Source: DAOPYU01 sp942493245
Lineage (GTDB): Bacteria; Sumerlaeota; Sumerlaeia; UBA8349
Assembly: GCA_942493245.1 (NCBI GenBank)
Contig: OW818685.1
Coordinates: forward strand, 1,116,001-1,180,000
DNA: 64,000 nt
Direction of reading: 5' to 3'
Below the pieces are notes generated by a model. The model was not told where the DNA came from. It saw only the letters and a program-made list of their open reading frames with translations, and did not search any database. Below are positions 1 to 8,334 of this stretch, piece after piece (position 1 is the first letter of the stretch; every line of letters begins with the position of its first letter). Made by a program: the position numbers and the translations under genes.

Positions 1-82
1 CTGGACCCGGATGGCCAAACAGTCGGCGGACATCCTGCGGTTGCAGGACGGTGCGGGCGCAGAACCGTCGAAAACAAACTGA
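1..82 (+). CDS. C-terminal end of an unidentified protein (partial)
   Basis: One frame (codons from base 2) stays open from the window edge to a TGA at 80-82 and gives a 26-residue tail rich in Ala, Gln and Lys. It lies 69 bp upstream of the flagellar sensor kinase on the same strand, so it could be the previous gene of the flagellar block, but the fragment is too short to name. A short hairpin (CTGGAGG / CCTCCAG, 94-112) follows the stop and could be a weak terminator or attenuator. Confidence 0.35.
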   Translation, partial: WTRMAKQSADILRLQDGAGAEPSKTN

Positions 83-151
83 CAGCGGGTGGTCTGGAGG
101 TGTTTCCTCCAGGCCCTTCTCCGAAAAGCAGGCAATGGGAGGTAAACGGTC

Positions 152-1684
152 ATGACGACGATCACACAAACCCCAGAGGTGAGACCCGGTTCCCCGCAGA
201 ATGGCGTGCAGCCTCCGCTTCCTTTTGCCGAACCCGGACTGGTGTGCCTGAATTCCGCATTCGATTCGGAGCTGCCCCCTGCTGCGTTTACCCAACTCGA
301 GGAAGCTTTTCGCGCCTTCAACGACGCGACGGCCTCCTTCACCCGGCAATACTCGTACCTGGAGAAACGCATTTCGGATCTGAATGTGGAACTGGAAGAG
401 GCCAACAACCGCCTGCGCCAGAAACTGGAAGAGAACGAACGTATGCAGGGCTATCTGTCCACGCTTCTGGAAAGTCTTCCGATCGGTGTGGTGGGCGCCG
501 ACCGGCAGGGAGGGGTGTGCTCTCTGAACCGCCGGGCGGCTGAGATTCTGGAATGCGGCCAAGTGGATGTGTCCCGCATGTCTATTCTGGATCTCCTGAT
601 TCCCGCCAATACCCCCCTGCGGTCCAAAGAAGAACGCGACTACGAAGACCCGCTCGAAATTCTGTCGCTGGCAGTCAGTTCCGGTTTCAGCACGGAACAG
701 GCGTTGGAAATGGACATCGAGCGCGCCCGCGATGGACGTCGGCGGACTCTGAGTATCCGCATTGTCCCCACCGGCGCCAACGGCGGAAGCAACGAGTTGG
801 ATCTCCTCACCCCCCTGCTCAACTCGGTCCGCGAGGTGGCGGCGGTGTTCCTGGTTGAGGACGTGACCGATGTGCGGCGTCTCGAACAGCAGGCGACGCG
901 CAACAACCGCCTCACGGCCATGGGCGAGATCGCCATCAACGTGGCCCACGAGATTCGCAACCCGCTGGGAAGCATCGAACTGTTCGCTTCCATGTTACAT
1001 CGCGATCTGGCCGACGATCCGGCGAACGGCCCTCTGGCCGGTCACATCTGTACCGGGGTGCGGGTGCTGGACCATATCGTCTCGAATATCCTGCAATTCG
1101 CCCGGCCCCAGCGATTGTGTTGTTCCTCGTTCGATTTGAACGATCTGATTGATGAGACGCTCCTCTTCTCGGAACACGCCCTGCGCCAGAAGCGTATCCG
1201 GATCGAACGCCAAAACGGAACGTCCGGAGATCGCCCGGAGCATAAATCGCGTGTATCGGTACCCCTGTGGGCCGACGCGGAATTGCTCAAACAGATGTTC
1301 CTGAATCTGTTCCTGAACGCCATCCAGGCGACCCCGGAAGAAGGTCTGCTGGGCGTGCGATGCATCCCGAACTGCAAGTCGGTCGAGATTCAGATCTGGG
1401 ACTCGGGGCCGGGATTCACCCCCGAGGCGCTCGGGAAGATTTTCGACCCGTTCTTTACCACCCGGCGCAAGGGAACGGGTCTGGGGTTGACGATCGTTCA
1501 CAACATCGTCTCCTCGCACCACGGCAGTATCGAGGCGGAAAATCGTCCCGATGGGGGCGCGTTGTTCAGCATCGTTCTGCCGATGAAGACGCCGGTTCGG
1601 TCCGCTCAGTGCCTGGCGGCCGAGACCCCCTCGCAACAACCGGTCCGATCCATGCGGGTTCGACCGGGCAAGAGCGCCGCCTGA
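152..1684 (+). CDS. flrB: Sensor histidine kinase, FlrB/FleS/AtoS type (flagellar)
   Basis: Cytosolic two-component kinase of 510 aa with no membrane segment. An N-terminal coiled coil (about residues 60-105) is followed by a PAS-like sensor, a HisKA dimerisation domain with the phospho-accepting motif VAHEIRNPLGS, and a HATPase_c domain with an N-box (FLNLFLNAIQAT), a G1 box (DSGPGF) and a G2 box (GTGLGL). All catalytic boxes are intact. The ATG at 152 follows GGGAGGT (137-143). The soluble PAS-HK architecture and the sigma-54 response regulator next door match FlrB/FleS/FlgS kinases, which activate the regulator of middle flagellar genes. The signal sensed is unknown; in the family it is tied to basal-body assembly. 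The flrB symbol is by family and context. Confidence 0.85.
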   Translation: MTTITQTPEVRPGSPQNGVQPPLPFAEPGLVCLNSAFDSELPPAAFTQLEEAFRAFNDATASFTRQYSYLEKRISDLNVELEEANNRLRQKLEENERMQGYLSTLLESLPIGVVGADRQGGVCSLNRRAAEILECGQVDVSRMSILDLLIPANTPLRSKEERDYEDPLEILSLAVSSGFSTEQALEMDIERARDGRRRTLSIRIVPTGANGGSNELDLLTPLLNSVREVAAVFLVEDVTDVRRLEQQATRNNRLTAMGEIAINVAHEIRNPLGSIELFASMLHRDLADDPANGPLAGHICTGVRVLDHIVSNILQFARPQRLCCSSFDLNDLIDETLLFSEHALRQKRIRIERQNGTSGDRPEHKSRVSVPLWADAELLKQMFLNLFLNAIQATPEEGLLGVRCIPNCKSVEIQIWDSGPGFTPEALGKIFDPFFTTRRKGTGLGLTIVHNIVSSHHGSIEAENRPDGGALFSIVLPMKTPVRSAQCLAAETPSQQPVRSMRVRPGKSAA

Positions 1685-1785
1685 CCGTTTCGGTTCAGGA
1701 GGCGTTATCACACACGGAGTTGAGAAAGGGCCTATTCGATTTTCCCCCTTTCTGGAAATACGTATCCTCCCAAGGAGTAAGACTC

Positions 1786-3294
1786 ATGACCCCCCGCATT
1801 CTGATCGTGGACGATGAAGTCGGTATGCAAATCGCGTTGCGCGAGGTGCTTCAGCGCCAGGGCTACGACGTCACCGTGGCGAAAGACGGGCTGGCCGCCC
1901 TGAACTGCCTGGAATCCGAACGTTTCGACCTGCTTCTGAGCGACGTGCGCATGCCGGAGATGACCGGCATGGAACTGCTCGAACGCGTCCGGGTCCGCTG
2001 GCCCCAGATGCCCGCTCTGATCATGACCGCCTACGGCACCATCGAAGACGCCGTGGACGCCATGAAGAAAGGGGCGGTGGACTACCTCCTCAAGCCCTTC
2101 TCGAGCGAGGCGGTTGAGGAAGTGGTGGCCAAACATCTTGTGATCGGACGAGAAGCGGCTGCTCTGGCCTTTCTGCCGCCCGAAGAGCCTGGCGAGACGG
2201 GTGACGATTCCCGGGTGAGCGACGGAGTGGACCCCATCGCGGTCAGTCTGCGGATGCGCCAGGTACTGGCGCTGGCGCGCGAGGTCGCCGATTCGACGGC
2301 GACGGTCTTGATCCAGGGCGAGAGCGGAACCGGTAAGGAAGTCCTGGCCCGGTACATCCACCGCTACAGCGGACGGTCGCGTGGACCGTTTGTGGCGTTG
2401 AATTGCGCCGCTTTGCCCGAAGGGCTGCTCGAGAGTGAATTGTTCGGCCATGAGAAAGGGTCGTTTACGGGGGCGGTTCTTTCGAGGAAGGGCAAATTTG
2501 AACTGGCCAACCACGGGACCCTCCTGTTGGACGAAGTGAGTGAGATGGCCTTGCCCCTGCAGGCCAAACTGCTGCGCGCGCTTCAGGAGCGCGAGATTGA
2601 CCCCATCGGCTCGCAACGCCCGATTTCGCTCGATGTGCGGGTGATCGCCACGACCAACCGGAATCTGACCGAATTTGTCGAAAAGGGGAACTTCCGCGAG
2701 GATCTCTACTACCGGCTTCAGGTGATTTCTATCGAGATTCCGCCCCTGCGCGAGCGTCCGGAGGACATTCTGCCGCTGGCCGACTTCTTCGTGCGCCGTT
2801 TGTGCCGGGTCAACCGCCGACCCCGCAAACGCCTGAGCGAAGCGATGCAGGCCCACCTGCTCGAACGGCCCTGGCGTGGCAATGTGCGCGAACTGGAAAA
2901 CTTCCTCGAGCGGGCCGTGCTTTTGTGCAAGAGCGATGAGATCACGCCCGACAACATCTTCCTCCAGGCGGGATTCCAGCCAGTTCCGATTTCAATGGGC
3001 ATGCCTGTGCGAACAATCCCCCAAGAAGCGGCCATCCGAGAAATCCAATCCGTTCCAATGGCCTCCGAGGTGTCATCTGGAGAGGAAAGCCTCGAATCTC
3101 TGTTCCCCGGGGAAGAGATTATCACCTTGGAAGAGATGGAAAAGCGCCTGATTCTTCGGACACTCGATCGAGTCAATGGGAACCGGACACGGGCCGCCGA
3201 CCTGCTGGGGGTGAGTGTGCGAACCATCCGCAACAAGTTGAATCTGTACGGGTTGGGCGCCGAAAGTCAGGAACCTCAGAGCGCCGTGCTCTGA
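1786..3294 (+). CDS. flrC: Sigma-54-dependent response regulator, FlrC/FleR/FlbD type
   Basis: 502 aa. The receiver (residues 1-120) has the acidic pair IVDDE, the phospho-Asp in LLSDVRMP and Lys in LLKPF. The AAA+ sigma-54 interaction domain has Walker A GESGTGKE and a GSFTGA loop (residues 225-230), where the usual second residue Ala is Ser. A Fis-type helix-turn-helix near the C-terminus reads VRTIRNKLNLYG, typical of flagellar activators. The reading frame is open further upstream, but the start is set at ATG 1786 by AAGGAG (1772-1777) and by the receiver beginning right there. It should activate RNA polymerase-sigma-54 at the promoter found at 3556-3571. Family assignment is firm; the gene symbol is by context. 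Confidence 0.88.
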   Translation: MTPRILIVDDEVGMQIALREVLQRQGYDVTVAKDGLAALNCLESERFDLLLSDVRMPEMTGMELLERVRVRWPQMPALIMTAYGTIEDAVDAMKKGAVDYLLKPFSSEAVEEVVAKHLVIGREAAALAFLPPEEPGETGDDSRVSDGVDPIAVSLRMRQVLALAREVADSTATVLIQGESGTGKEVLARYIHRYSGRSRGPFVALNCAALPEGLLESELFGHEKGSFTGAVLSRKGKFELANHGTLLLDEVSEMALPLQAKLLRALQEREIDPIGSQRPISLDVRVIATTNRNLTEFVEKGNFREDLYYRLQVISIEIPPLRERPEDILPLADFFVRRLCRVNRRPRKRLSEAMQAHLLERPWRGNVRELENFLERAVLLCKSDEITPDNIFLQAGFQPVPISMGMPVRTIPQEAAIREIQSVPMASEVSSGEESLESLFPGEEIITLEEMEKRLILRTLDRVNGNRTRAADLLGVSVRTIRNKLNLYGLGAESQEPQSAVL

Positions 3295-3555
3295 GAGAGT
3301 CCGGTGGAAGGGGCAAAACAGGTCAGCCGGGAGGAAACGGGAAAAAATGACCGGTAACCGGACACCCTTTCCCTCTTGAGTCAGGGAATTGACACTCCCG
3401 GCGGTTTCTCTTTGGTCCAACGGGCGGCAGGAAGGGTTGCGGGGGAATCTCCTGGAAAGGCCAGAAGGTTGAAAGGACGATTGTTAGGGAAGATCGCCCG
3501 GGTCTCGAAAACGGTGGAAAGTTTCCGGTGTTTCCCGGGATTTCAACCCGGTGGT

Positions 3556-3571
3556 TGGTACCACTCTTGCG
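3556..3571 (+). promoter_or_regulatory. Sigma-54 (-24/-12) promoter before flgB
   Basis: TGGTACCACTCTTGCG contains the invariant GG (3557-3558) and GC (3569-3570) separated by exactly 10 bases, with TTGC at the -12 element. This agrees closely with the TGGCAC-N5-TTGC consensus. Transcription would start near 3582, about 60 nt before the flgB start. It lies directly downstream of a sigma-54 activator gene. The rest of the 3295-3645 spacer holds no gene; a small palindrome (CCGGTAACCGG) is near 3353. Confidence 0.8.
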
Positions 3572-3645
3572 TTTAAGGGCGGGGAGCGGAAAGAGTTGCC
3601 GATTCGCCTGCGAATTGGCGCCCGATCCCCCAGGAAGGTTTGACG

Positions 3646-4098
3646 ATGATTGACGCGCTTTATGGACAGACAAGCCGGATCCTGGAAAAGAGTCTCGAGG
3701 TGCGCATGATTCGCCAGAAACTGCTGGCCTCCAACATCGCCAACGCCGAAACACCCGGCTACCGCGCCAAAGAGATTGACTTCAAGGCCACCATGGAAAA
3801 TCTGATGGGACAGGCCGTCCAACAGGCAGAAGAGCAGCCGCCCTTGGAAATCGAACGGACCAGCGAGTGGCACTTCGACCATGATGCGCTCAATCCCGAA
3901 CCCTCTCAAAAAAACGAGGGAATCGTATTCGCGGCGGGTGACAACCACTCGGTCGGCAACGACAGCAACAACGTGAGTCTCGAACTCGAGATGGGCCGGA
4001 TGCAGATGAACACGATGCTTTTCGGGGCCGCTTCGCGGCTTCTGAGCAAACGTCTGTCGGGCGTGCGCGAAATAATAGATAGCACGTCGAGGACTTGA
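3646..4098 (+). CDS. flgB: Flagellar basal-body rod protein FlgB
   Basis: 150 aa, the usual FlgB length. The N-terminal rod signature LLASNIANAETPGYRAKEIDF places Asn-Ile-Ala-Asn-Ala near residues 30-35, and the C-terminal amphipathic helix (MGRMQMNTMLFGAASRLLS) is as in proximal rod subunits. A TTG lies two codons upstream at 3640, but AGGAAGG (3632-3638) spaces well to ATG 3646. First gene after the sigma-54 promoter. It is exported by the flagellar type III system and polymerises into the proximal rod with FlgC and FliE. Confidence 0.95.
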   Translation: MIDALYGQTSRILEKSLEVRMIRQKLLASNIANAETPGYRAKEIDFKATMENLMGQAVQQAEEQPPLEIERTSEWHFDHDALNPEPSQKNEGIVFAAGDNHSVGNDSNNVSLELEMGRMQMNTMLFGAASRLLSKRLSGVREIIDSTSRT

Positions 4099-4100
4099 TC

Positions 4101-4607
4101 ATGCACGATATGCTCCCCATCGAAATCGCCGCTTCCGGTATGAGCGCCCAGCGCGTGCGCATGGCGGTGGTGGCTTCCAATCTGGCCAACGCCAACACGA
4201 CCCGCCGTCCCGACGGAACGGGGCCTTACCTGCGGCGCATGGTGCGGTTTCAGGCCGAGGCGCCTCATTCGTTCCACGAATCGTTGACCACTGCCCGTCA
4301 GGCGACCGAAATAGGGCAGGCCGGTCCGGAACCCGAATTCTCGACCCGTCTGGCGGAAACCCAGATGGAAGGGGTTCGCGTGGCGGGGATCGAGGAAGAT
4401 CCCAACATCCGCTGGACCTTCGATCCGTCGCACCCCGACGCACTGAAGACCGGTCCGAAAAAGGGGTATGTGGCGTATCCGGAAATCAGTGTTGCCGCCG
4501 AGATGACCGATATGATCATGGCCTCGCGGGGGTATGAAAGCAATCTGGCGGTGGTTAAAAACACCCGCGATATGATTTCGCAGCTGCTGGATATCATGAA
4601 GCAGTAA
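4101..4607 (+). CDS. flgC: Flagellar basal-body rod protein FlgC
   Basis: 168 aa rod protein. The N-terminal segment has the rod motif ASNLANANTTRRPDGTGPYL, characteristic of FlgC, and the C-terminus (MIMASRGYESNLAVV) is the conserved axial-family helix. It starts just after the flgB stop; a TTG at 4095 overlaps that stop, but GAGG (4089-4092) favours ATG 4101. Translational coupling with flgB is likely. Confidence 0.95.
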   Translation: MHDMLPIEIAASGMSAQRVRMAVVASNLANANTTRRPDGTGPYLRRMVRFQAEAPHSFHESLTTARQATEIGQAGPEPEFSTRLAETQMEGVRVAGIEEDPNIRWTFDPSHPDALKTGPKKGYVAYPEISVAAEMTDMIMASRGYESNLAVVKNTRDMISQLLDIMKQ

Positions 4608-4699
4608 CGCGATCCAGGAGTACCCAGCCCCGGCCGTGGGCCTGCAAGGACGAGAAGACGGCAGCAACTGACGCATAGGAAGCAATCAAGGAGCCTAAT

Positions 4700-5047
4700 A
4701 TGGCTGACGATCTCTCCATCCAGAAAATCCGTTCGATGTTGGATCCGGCGTTTCGGGTTGGAAAACCGGAACTGGACATCATTGGACCTGCGGCCTCGAG
4801 CGCTTCGCAGGCAGGCGCTCCCGACGGGACGTCTTTCTCCGATATGTTGAAAGACTCGATCACCGAGGTCAACAATCTGAAAATCGAAGCCGACCAGGCC
4901 ACGGAAGACCTGGCTATGGGCCGTACCGATGACATCCAGGGGACGATCCTGGCGGTCGAGAAGGCCAGTGTCTCCTTTAAGATGATGATGGAAGTGCGCA
5001 ACAAGATCATTTCCGCCTATCAGGATGTGATGCGCACGCAGATTTAA
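4700..5047 (+). CDS. fliE: Flagellar hook-basal body complex protein FliE
   Basis: 115 aa. The C-terminal half carries FliE signatures: SFSDMLKDSITEVNNLK, then QATEDLAMG and the terminal SFKMMMEVRNKIISAYQDVMR helix region. FliE joins the MS ring to the proximal rod. ATG 4700 follows AAGGAG at 4689-4694. It is third in the flgB-flgC-fliE unit after a 92 bp spacer. The N-terminal 30 residues are variable, as usual. Confidence 0.93.
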   Translation: MADDLSIQKIRSMLDPAFRVGKPELDIIGPAASSASQAGAPDGTSFSDMLKDSITEVNNLKIEADQATEDLAMGRTDDIQGTILAVEKASVSFKMMMEVRNKIISAYQDVMRTQI

Positions 5048-5048
5048 C

Positions 5049-5082
5049 GGGTGTCGCCCGGGCGCCAGCCCCGGCGACGCCC
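5049..5082 (+). terminator. Hairpin after fliE, possible terminator
   Basis: GGGTGTCGCC (5049-5058) pairs with GGCGACGCCC (5073-5082), a 10-bp stem with one G-T pair and a 14-nt loop, starting one base after the fliE stop. There is no T-tract, so it may be an RNA-stabilising hairpin or a weak attenuator. The following 5083-5441 spacer (359 bp) holds no recognisable gene or clear promoter. Confidence 0.4.
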
Positions 5083-5441
5083 TAAGAGTGTTCGTTTGCG
5101 AGTCCTTGCCCCGGATTCCCTTCCGCACGCCGCTGAACAGGAACCTTCCGGCGGATTCGCAAACACAACCGGCCCTTCTACGGGAATGTTGTATCGGGGG
5201 ATCTCCAGACTGCACGCCGCTTCTGGTCGAGACCGCCGGTTCCCGCCAAAAGGACCGCCCCCGGAGGGGAGCAGCCTGCCCAATCCCTGCTCCCGACAAC
5301 AGATCGTGAAAGACGTGGCCGCCCTGCGCCGGATGCCGGAGCGCGGTCCCACGTTTGCATTCTCCCTGGTTTCCGGCGCGGTTTGATATCGCCGGCTCGG
5401 GGGAATGGTTGCAACTCCCTGTGGAGATGAGGTGGGGTATC

Positions 5442-7238
5442 ATGGCTTTTCCAAACATGCAGGACCTGAAGGTGCGTTTTCTGGAGATGATGGCCCAGCA
5501 GAGCAGAATGGCCAAGCTTCTGGCGGTCGGGGGGCTGGTGGTTATTTTATGTCTCGGCGTGGTGGCCTCAATGTATTACAAGAAGGGCGCACCGCACGAG
5601 TTGCTTTATGCCGGTCTGGAAACCACGCAGGCGACCCAGGTTCGCGATGAGTTGAAAACGCGCGGGGTTGAGGCCAAAATGGAGGAAAAGGCCGAGGGGT
5701 GGAGTGTGTATGTGCCCCAGGGCAGTGTGCCGGGGGAACGGGCGCTCGGGTTGCGTCTGGATCTGGCGCCCAAGATGGAAATTTCAGGGAAGAATGCCGG
5801 GTGGGAACTCTTCGATGAGAAGGACTTCGGGAGTACTTATTTCACCTTGAGTGTCAAAAAGCAGCGCGCCCTGGTGGGGGAACTGGTCCGGACCTTGAAG
5901 ATGATCAAGATCGTTAAGGACGCCGAGGTGCAGTTGAATCTGCCGCCCGAGACGGTTTTCGCCAGGGAAGAACAGAATGCCAGCGCGTCCGTGATGCTGA
6001 AGCTCATGCCGAAAGCGGAGATTTCGCGCGAGCAAGTCAGCAGTATTCAGTCTTTCATCGCGGGCAGCGTCCAGAAACTGAAACCCGAGAACGTCTTCGT
6101 CACGGACGATTCGGGCAAGGACTTGACCAAGCAGGAAGAGCCTGTTAAAATTGATCCTGAAGTGGCGGAGCTGCAAAAAACGCAGCAGCGGATTGATATC
6201 TTCCGCAAACAGAAGACCGACCTGGAGAAAGATCTCGAGCGGAAGATCGTCGCCACCTTCGAGCCGACCTTCGGCGAGGGACACGTGCAGGCCGGTGTCG
6301 CGGTCGAGTACGATTACACCAAGAAAGAACAGACCGAGACGGTTATCGATAAGAAAAATGTGGTGCCGATTTCCGAAGCGCTCGAGGTGACGAGCAGCCA
6401 ACCCTCGCCCGGCAAACTCGAAACGGGAATCGTGGGAGTCACCAAGCAGATGGCGCCGGGTGAAACCACCGCCGTCACCACGGGCACGAAGGGGATGGAA
6501 TACGTATCGGGTAAGATTGTCAATTACGATGTTGGAAAGAAGGAAGTGAAGACCGTTTACCCCGAATACGCCGTCAAGCGGATTTCCGCGTCGGTTTTCC
6601 TCGACAGTCCGAAAGCGGTGGCCAAAGATCCGAAAGGCAATTCGATCCTGACGCGTTTTCAGGTGGATGCGCAGGGGAATATCACCAGCACCCCGAACGT
6701 GTTGAGCGAGCAGGAACTCGAAAACTTCAACGGGATCGTGAAAGGCATTATCGGCGCCGACGAAGAGCGGGGCGACACGGTGGCGGTGAAATGTTTCCCG
6801 TTCAACATGGCGGAAGAAGTGGCGGCGGAAGGCGGCCCGGGCGCTGTCAAGCGGTTCCAGTGGCAGGATTATGTGCGTCCCGCGCTCTGGGCCATCGGTT
6901 TTCTGTTCCTGTTCTTTGGAATTGTCCGCCCCTTGATGCGTGTGGTGGCGCCTCGTCCGGAGGCGGTGGCCGCTCTGGGTGGACCGGAATCTCCCTCGGC
7001 TTTGGGTGTGGACGAGCGGATTCTGCTCGAGCGCGAAGAGGCGGCGATGGCCCAGCTGCCGCCGCGTCATGAGGGGGAACACGCGGCGCGTTTGCTTGAA
7101 AAAAGTCCGGAAGAAGAAAAAGAAGTGGTCGAAAACCAGCAACTGGACGATGAGATTCTGGTTTTGACCAAAGACAATCCCAAGAAAGTGCCGCTGGTGT
7201 TGCGTTCCTGGATAGATGGGTCCGTCAAGCCGGTCTGA
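5442..7238 (+). CDS. fliF: Flagellar MS-ring protein FliF
   Basis: 598 aa, close to the family length of about 550-600. Transmembrane segment 1 is near residues 25-44 and segment 2 near 478-497. Between them are the ring-building modules, with the YAGLETTQATQVRDEL motif and GWELFDEKDFG typical of YscJ/FliF. The acidic C-terminal tail would bind FliG. The frame is open upstream, but ATG 5442 has a purine-rich AGGTGGGG just before it and opens on a typical FliF N-terminus. It starts the fliF-G-H-I run after a long untranslated gap. It forms the inner-membrane ring that houses the export gate. Confidence 0.93.
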   Translation: MAFPNMQDLKVRFLEMMAQQSRMAKLLAVGGLVVILCLGVVASMYYKKGAPHELLYAGLETTQATQVRDELKTRGVEAKMEEKAEGWSVYVPQGSVPGERALGLRLDLAPKMEISGKNAGWELFDEKDFGSTYFTLSVKKQRALVGELVRTLKMIKIVKDAEVQLNLPPETVFAREEQNASASVMLKLMPKAEISREQVSSIQSFIAGSVQKLKPENVFVTDDSGKDLTKQEEPVKIDPEVAELQKTQQRIDIFRKQKTDLEKDLERKIVATFEPTFGEGHVQAGVAVEYDYTKKEQTETVIDKKNVVPISEALEVTSSQPSPGKLETGIVGVTKQMAPGETTAVTTGTKGMEYVSGKIVNYDVGKKEVKTVYPEYAVKRISASVFLDSPKAVAKDPKGNSILTRFQVDAQGNITSTPNVLSEQELENFNGIVKGIIGADEERGDTVAVKCFPFNMAEEVAAEGGPGAVKRFQWQDYVRPALWAIGFLFLFFGIVRPLMRVVAPRPEAVAALGGPESPSALGVDERILLEREEAAMAQLPPRHEGEHAARLLEKSPEEEKEVVENQQLDDEILVLTKDNPKKVPLVLRSWIDGSVKPV

Positions 7239-7311
7239 TGAGTGGAATGCTCCCGTGAATTGCGCCTCTTTTCGCGGAGAGTGTCAACAACCCTGAAAGG
7301 ACATCTGAACC

Positions 7312-8334
7312 ATGTCGCCCCGAGATCCATCTTCCCTGTCCGGTTCAGAGAGAATCGCGGTCCTGTTGCTTTCGACGCGCGAGGATGTGGCCCGTACCAT
7401 CATGGAGCGCCTTCCATCCGACATGTTGCAGCGGGTGACCAAGCACTCGGCGATGTTGCGCGATGTGTCGCCCGATGTGATCAAAGAAGTCAAACGCGAC
7501 TTCATCGAGCAGATGCGCAAAGGCACGGCGTTGACCCTGGGCAACTCGCGTGAGACGATCAAGAACCTTCTGTCGCAGTTCATGAAACCGGAAGATGTGG
7601 AAAAGCTGACGCTGGATCTGGAATCCACGGGCGACGAGAGCGAGGGGCTTGACGCCATGAAATGGATGTCGCCCGACACGATCGCCGCGTTCCTGCGCAA
7701 CGAACACCCCCAGACCATCGCCCTCGTTCTGGCGCACCTGGACTCGGCTCAGGCAGCGGCGGTGCTGTCGCGCCTGAAACCCTCGGTTCAGCCGGAAGTC
7801 ATCATGCGCATGACGACGCTCGACCGCGTGGCGCCGCTGGTGCTTCGTAATCTGAATCAGGTGCTCAAGGAAGAACTGATTTCGTCGGCTTCGGCGCAGA
7901 GCGAAGTGCTGGGTGGGCCGCAAGCCGTGGCCGAAATCATGAACAATGTGGACAAGAACACGGAAACGAGTATTTTCGAGGCAATCGAAGAAATCAACCC
8001 GTCGCTCGTGGAAGACATCCGCGAGCTCATGTTCACGTTCGAGGATCTGGTCGCCGTGGACAACCGCGGCATGCAGGAACTGGCCAAGAACGTCAGTCAG
8101 GATCAGTTGGTGCTGGCGCTCAAGACCGCTTCGCAGGAGATCAAGGACAAGTTCTTCTCGAGTATTTCGTCGCGCGCTTCCGACATGATCCGCGAGGAAC
8201 TCGAGGTGATGGGGCCGGTGAAGTTGAGCGACGTGGAGGCGGCGCAGCAGGAGATCGTGAAGATTGCCCGCCAACTCGAGGAGGAAGGCAAACTGGTGCT
8301 GGCCGGCAAGGGAGGAGGCGAGTCGCTTGTCTGA
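7312..8334 (+). CDS. fliG: Flagellar motor switch protein FliG
   Basis: 340 aa, standard length. N-terminal FliF-binding, middle FliM-binding and C-terminal torque-generating domains are present; the middle domain has the signature EHPQTIALVLAHLDSAQAA. The C-terminal domain contains the charged helix region DLVAVDNRGMQELAKNV. ATG 7312 follows AAAGGACA. It forms the C-ring rotor interface with stator proteins and sits between fliF and fliH as in most bacteria. Confidence 0.95.
   Translation: MSPRDPSSLSGSERIAVLLLSTREDVARTIMERLPSDMLQRVTKHSAMLRDVSPDVIKEVKRDFIEQMRKGTALTLGNSRETIKNLLSQFMKPEDVEKLTLDLESTGDESEGLDAMKWMSPDTIAAFLRNEHPQTIALVLAHLDSAQAAAVLSRLKPSVQPEVIMRMTTLDRVAPLVLRNLNQVLKEELISSASAQSEVLGGPQAVAEIMNNVDKNTETSIFEAIEEINPSLVEDIRELMFTFEDLVAVDNRGMQELAKNVSQDQLVLALKTASQEIKDKFFSSISSRASDMIREELEVMGPVKLSDVEAAQQEIVKIARQLEEEGKLVLAGKGGGESLV

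Noticed and set aside
1267..1785. In-frame upstream extension of the first sigma-54 activator
   Set aside because: This part overlaps the kinase gene in another frame and has no receiver homology; the start at 1786 has a good ribosome site.
3295..3555. Additional promoter candidates between the activator and flgB
   Set aside because: Several GG..GC pairs exist, but only 3556-3571 has the right spacing and flanking bases.
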